NCBI RefSeq assembly: GCF_945859825.1
Contig: NZ_CAMAPC010000020.1
Coordinates: forward strand, 1 to 64,000
Length of the DNA: 64,000 nt
Direction of reading: 5' to 3'
From: Pseudoalteromonas holothuriae
GTDB taxonomy: Bacteria > Pseudomonadota > Gammaproteobacteria > Enterobacterales > Alteromonadaceae
Below the pieces are notes generated by a model. That model did no database searches, was not told where the DNA came from, and worked only from the letters and a program-made list of their open reading frames with translations. Positions 61,177-64,000 of the stretch are shown one piece after another; position 1 is the first letter of the stretch; every line of letters begins with the position of its first letter. The position numbers and the translations under genes were made by a program.

Positions 61177-64000
61177 ATGAGTCTAGCTAAGTGGTCAATT
61201 GAAAATAAAGTAATTAGTTGGATGTTCGCGCTACTGTTACTTATGGCGGGCATTGTATCTTACTTTGGCTTAGGTCAGCTAGAAGACCCTGAATTTACTT
61301 TAAAAAAAGCGATGGTTGTGACGCTTTACCCGGGAGCTTCTCCACAGCAAGTTGAAGAAGAAGTTACTTTTGTGATTGAAAACGCAATTCAACAACTTCC
61401 TTACGTAGATTATGTGACATCTATTTCTTCTGCAGGTAAATCGCAGATTACGGTAGAAATGAAAAGCAACTATCGCAAAAAAGACTTAAAGCAGATTTGG
61501 GATGAACTACGTCGTAAAATTAACGACCTTAAACCGAGCTTGCCACCTGGAGTATATACGCCCAAAGTAATAGACGATTTTGCGGATGTGTATGGTGTTA
61601 TGTATGCCGTAACTGGCGATGGTTATTCATATGACGAATTAAAGGATTATGTTGATTACTTAAAGCGTGAGTTAGTACTGGTTGATGGTGTGAGCAAAGT
61701 CACAGTAGCTGGTGAACAACAAGCACAAGTAATCGTTGAAATTTCAACACAAAAGCTGTCACAGCTTGGTATTGCACCCTCTTATATTTTTGGCTTATTA
61801 CAGTCACAAAATAGTGTATCAAATGCCGGTAAGATCCGTGTTGCTGATGAATCTATTCGTTTGCACCCAACGGGGGAATTTCAAGATGTCACTGAACTTG
61901 AACATTTATTGATATCTAAAGCAGGTGAAAAAGAATTAATTTATCTTGGAGATGTTGCCAAAGTAAGCCGAGAGTATGCTGAAATTCCAAGCCATATTAC
62001 CCGTTATAACCAACAGCGTTCATTGCTAGTTGGGGTCTCGTTTAGTTCAGGCGTCAATGTGGTCGATATCGGTAACGCTATAAATAAACATCTAAATTCA
62101 TTAGAGTACCAACGCCCTCACGGTATAGAAATTAACAACGTTTATCATCAGCCTAATGAAGTAGAAAAGTCAGTAAATGGCTTTATAGTTAGTTTGCTCG
62201 AAGCCGTTGCAATCGTCATTGTAGTATTACTGCTATTTATGGGCGTTAAAAGTGGTTTATTAATAGGTGCCGTATTATTACTGACTGTTTTAGGCACATT
62301 TATTTTTATGAAGATATTTGCAATTGATTTGCAGCGCATTTCTTTGGGGGCTTTGATCATTGCGCTCGGTATGCTGGTGGATAACGCCATTGTGGTGACA
62401 GAGGGCATACTGATAAATCTAAAGCGCGGACAAAGCAAGCTGCAAGCTGCGGTGAACATTGTTGAACAAACTAAGTGGCCGTTATTAGGTGCGACAGTGA
62501 TTGGTATCACGGCCTTTGCGCCAATTGGCTTAAGTAGTGATGCCAGTGGGGAATTTGCAGGCTCGCTGTTTTGGGTTTTATTAATTTCTTTATTATTAAG
62601 CTGGGTAACAGCAATCACACTCACACCATTTTTTGCTGATAAGCTGTTTAAGGCTTCTAACCAGTCATCCTCAGATAGTACTGAAGATCCATACAAAGGC
62701 ATTATTTTTAATGTTTATAAAGCAATGCTGTCTTTTTCATTAAAACATCGGGCTATGACAATTATACTTATGCTTGCTCTTTTGGCAGCGTCTGTGATTG
62801 GCTTTAAGTCAGTTAAACAATCGTTTTTCCCAGCATCAAATACTCCAATGTTTTACGTTGACTATTGGCACTACCAAGGAGCAGATATACGAAGTACGGC
62901 CGACAACCTCGCAACTATTGAGTCTTTTTTACTACAAGATACTTTAGTTGAAGAAGTGACAACTACGATAGGCCAAGGTGCACCACGCTTTATGTTGACC
63001 TACGCACCAGAAAAGCAATACGCAGCATACGGTCAAATTATTGTTCGCGTGAGCAATCGAGAGGCCGTAACAACGATGATTGCCAAACTGCGAGAGTTTG
63101 AACGTGAAAATGTACTTGCAGGTGCACTTAAGATAAAACGCATGGAAATTGGCCCATCGACAGATGCAAAAATAGAAGCTCGATTCTCAGGCCCTGACCC
63201 CGTTGTGCTTCGTCAACTTGCTGCGCAAGCAAAATCTATTTTGGCCGAAGATGCGGGTGCATTTAACATTAAAGACAATTGGCGACAACGCACTAAAGTA
63301 TTGCGTCCTGAGTTTAATGAACAAAAAGCACGTCGTTTGGGCATCAGTAAGACCGATATTGATGAATTACTGTTAACTAGCGTATCGGGTAACAAAATTG
63401 GCTTGTACAGAGATGGCACACAGCTTTTACCCATTGTTGCCCGTTCACCCGAAGAAGAGCGTAAAAATGTCGAAAACTTGAGTGACTTGCAAATATTTAG
63501 CCCTGTTTTGGGGGTTTACGTACCAATCACACAAGTTGTAGATGAGTTTAACGTCATGTGGGAAGACCCGCTGATCATGCGTCGTGACCGCAAACGCACA
63601 ATAACCGTGATGGCCGATCATGACGTGATTGGTGATGAAACACCTGCCAAGTTATTTGCAAGGGTACGCAGTGATATTGAGCACATTGAATTACCTCATG
63701 GATACGAAATGCAATGGGGAGGAGAATTTGAGTCTTCATCTAAAGCACAAAAAGCAATATTTGGTTCGTTACCAATTGGTTATTTAGCTATGTTTATGAT
63801 TACAGTGTTACTTTTTAATTCACTGAAACAACCATTAGTTATTTGGTCAACAGTACCACTGGCAATTATTGGTGTAACTGCGGGTTTAGTTGCTCTGAAT
63901 GCCCCATTTAGTTTTATGGCTCTACTGGGCCTATTAAGTTTATCAGGAATGCTAATTAAAAATGGCATTGTACTTATTGACCAGATCAATCTTGAGTTAG
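61177..64000 (+). CDS. RND efflux pump, inner-membrane subunit (incomplete at the right edge)
   Basis: An open frame of 941 codons from ATG 61177 continues past the window end without a stop. N-terminal WSIENKVISWMFALLLLMAGIVSYFGL is the first membrane helix; the large periplasmic loop follows. ISLGALIIALGMLVDNAIVVTEGIL carries the membrane Asp of the proton path (LVDNA), and LLGLLSLSGMLIKNGIVLIDQI near the edge corresponds to the second-half helix. Family members are about 1020-1050 residues, so about 100 are missing. The motifs fit the multidrug (HAE1-like/heavier divergent) branch; substrates unknown. Confidence 0.93.
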   Translation, partial: MSLAKWSIENKVISWMFALLLLMAGIVSYFGLGQLEDPEFTLKKAMVVTLYPGASPQQVEEEVTFVIENAIQQLPYVDYVTSISSAGKSQITVEMKSNYRKKDLKQIWDELRRKINDLKPSLPPGVYTPKVIDDFADVYGVMYAVTGDGYSYDELKDYVDYLKRELVLVDGVSKVTVAGEQQAQVIVEISTQKLSQLGIAPSYIFGLLQSQNSVSNAGKIRVADESIRLHPTGEFQDVTELEHLLISKAGEKELIYLGDVAKVSREYAEIPSHITRYNQQRSLLVGVSFSSGVNVVDIGNAINKHLNSLEYQRPHGIEINNVYHQPNEVEKSVNGFIVSLLEAVAIVIVVLLLFMGVKSGLLIGAVLLLTVLGTFIFMKIFAIDLQRISLGALIIALGMLVDNAIVVTEGILINLKRGQSKLQAAVNIVEQTKWPLLGATVIGITAFAPIGLSSDASGEFAGSLFWVLLISLLLSWVTAITLTPFFADKLFKASNQSSSDSTEDPYKGIIFNVYKAMLSFSLKHRAMTIILMLALLAASVIGFKSVKQSFFPASNTPMFYVDYWHYQGADIRSTADNLATIESFLLQDTLVEEVTTTIGQGAPRFMLTYAPEKQYAAYGQIIVRVSNREAVTTMIAKLREFERENVLAGALKIKRMEIGPSTDAKIEARFSGPDPVVLRQLAAQAKSILAEDAGAFNIKDNWRQRTKVLRPEFNEQKARRLGISKTDIDELLLTSVSGNKIGLYRDGTQLLPIVARSPEEERKNVENLSDLQIFSPVLGVYVPITQVVDEFNVMWEDPLIMRRDRKRTITVMADHDVIGDETPAKLFARVRSDIEHIELPHGYEMQWGGEFESSSKAQKAIFGSLPIGYLAMFMITVLLFNSLKQPLVIWSTVPLAIIGVTAGLVALNAPFSFMALLGLLSLSGMLIKNGIVLIDQINLEL

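Noticed and set aside
62148-62702. Minus-strand 184-codon frame inside the RND pump gene
   Set aside because: It is complementary to the pump's membrane domain, with low-complexity Ser/Thr/Ile-rich translation typical of antisense frames.

Overview
The window reads as chromosomal DNA of a marine gammaproteobacterium of the order Alteromonadales, most probably Pseudoalteromonas or a close relative. The evidence is the AT-rich composition, a TonB2-type energy operon with a TtpC-like second ExbB protein, an ExbB/ExbD/TonB/TPR/DUF3450 order typical of that order, a ppnN-xni-DUF3192 cluster, a LysR/hutH/hutU locus and an rpoE-chrR-photolyase-cfa operon. No rRNA, tRNA, CRISPR array, prophage or transposase gene was recognised. 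Genus assignment is inference from gene content.

Layout. 1-8.8 kb is accessory in character: a 15-bp tandem repeat at the window edge, a secreted esterase, a YciI-like protein, a two-gene flavin oxidase plus thiamine-diphosphate (TPP) decarboxylase operon whose decarboxylase lacks two canonical catalytic residues, a decayed secreted-protein relic flanked by 40-bp direct repeats, a TPR protein and a SpoU-type RNA methyltransferase. 8.9-10.6 kb holds a DUF4240 protein and asd, with a possible small RNA upstream of asd. 11-21 kb is an outer-membrane uptake block on the minus strand: DUF3450, TtpC, ExbB2, ExbD2, TonB2 and a TPR protein, then a beta-helix-like lipoprotein and a TonB-dependent receptor. 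21-27 kb has a chemoreceptor, a sugar transporter between two GGAACGTTCC operator-like palindromes, a tiny Sec-exported RTX protein and a membrane-anchored HEAT-like protein. 26.7-31.3 kb is histidine degradation (LysR divergent from hutH-hutU, with a long HutU of the animal UROC1 type). 31.5-39 kb holds a YcgN-like protein, an orphan histidine kinase, a Na/phosphate cotransporter, a secreted acetoacetate-decarboxylase-like protein and an M61 peptidase.

39-45 kb is a plus-strand run: GGDEF cyclase, ppnN, xni, DUF3192 and a degenerate HD-GYP/HDOD-like protein. An NAD-type isocitrate dehydrogenase follows, then a 163-bp MITE with TA duplications, a second diverged copy of which lies near 37 kb in the opposite orientation. 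Next comes ilvIH, preceded by a complete attenuator: sigma-70 promoter, 23-residue Leu/Val/Ile-rich leader peptide not previously delimited here, and a terminator whose 5' arm can pair with the end of the leader gene. HU follows.

49.6-58.1 kb is one tightly packed ten-gene minus-strand operon: rpoE-chrR (ECF sigma and zinc anti-sigma), a DUF523/DUF1722 protein, photolyase, an NTF2-like protein, an SDR, a flavin oxidase, DUF1365, a Cfa-type methyltransferase and DUF2878. It looks like a photo-oxidative (singlet-oxygen) stress response joining DNA repair with lipid modification. A matching promoter motif (TGATC[C/G]-N16-CGTA) lies before rpoE and again before a neighbouring LON-domain gene, which suggests a local regulon. 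The window ends with an alkyltransferase-like protein, a LysR regulator and a divergent RND efflux system whose pump gene runs off the right edge.
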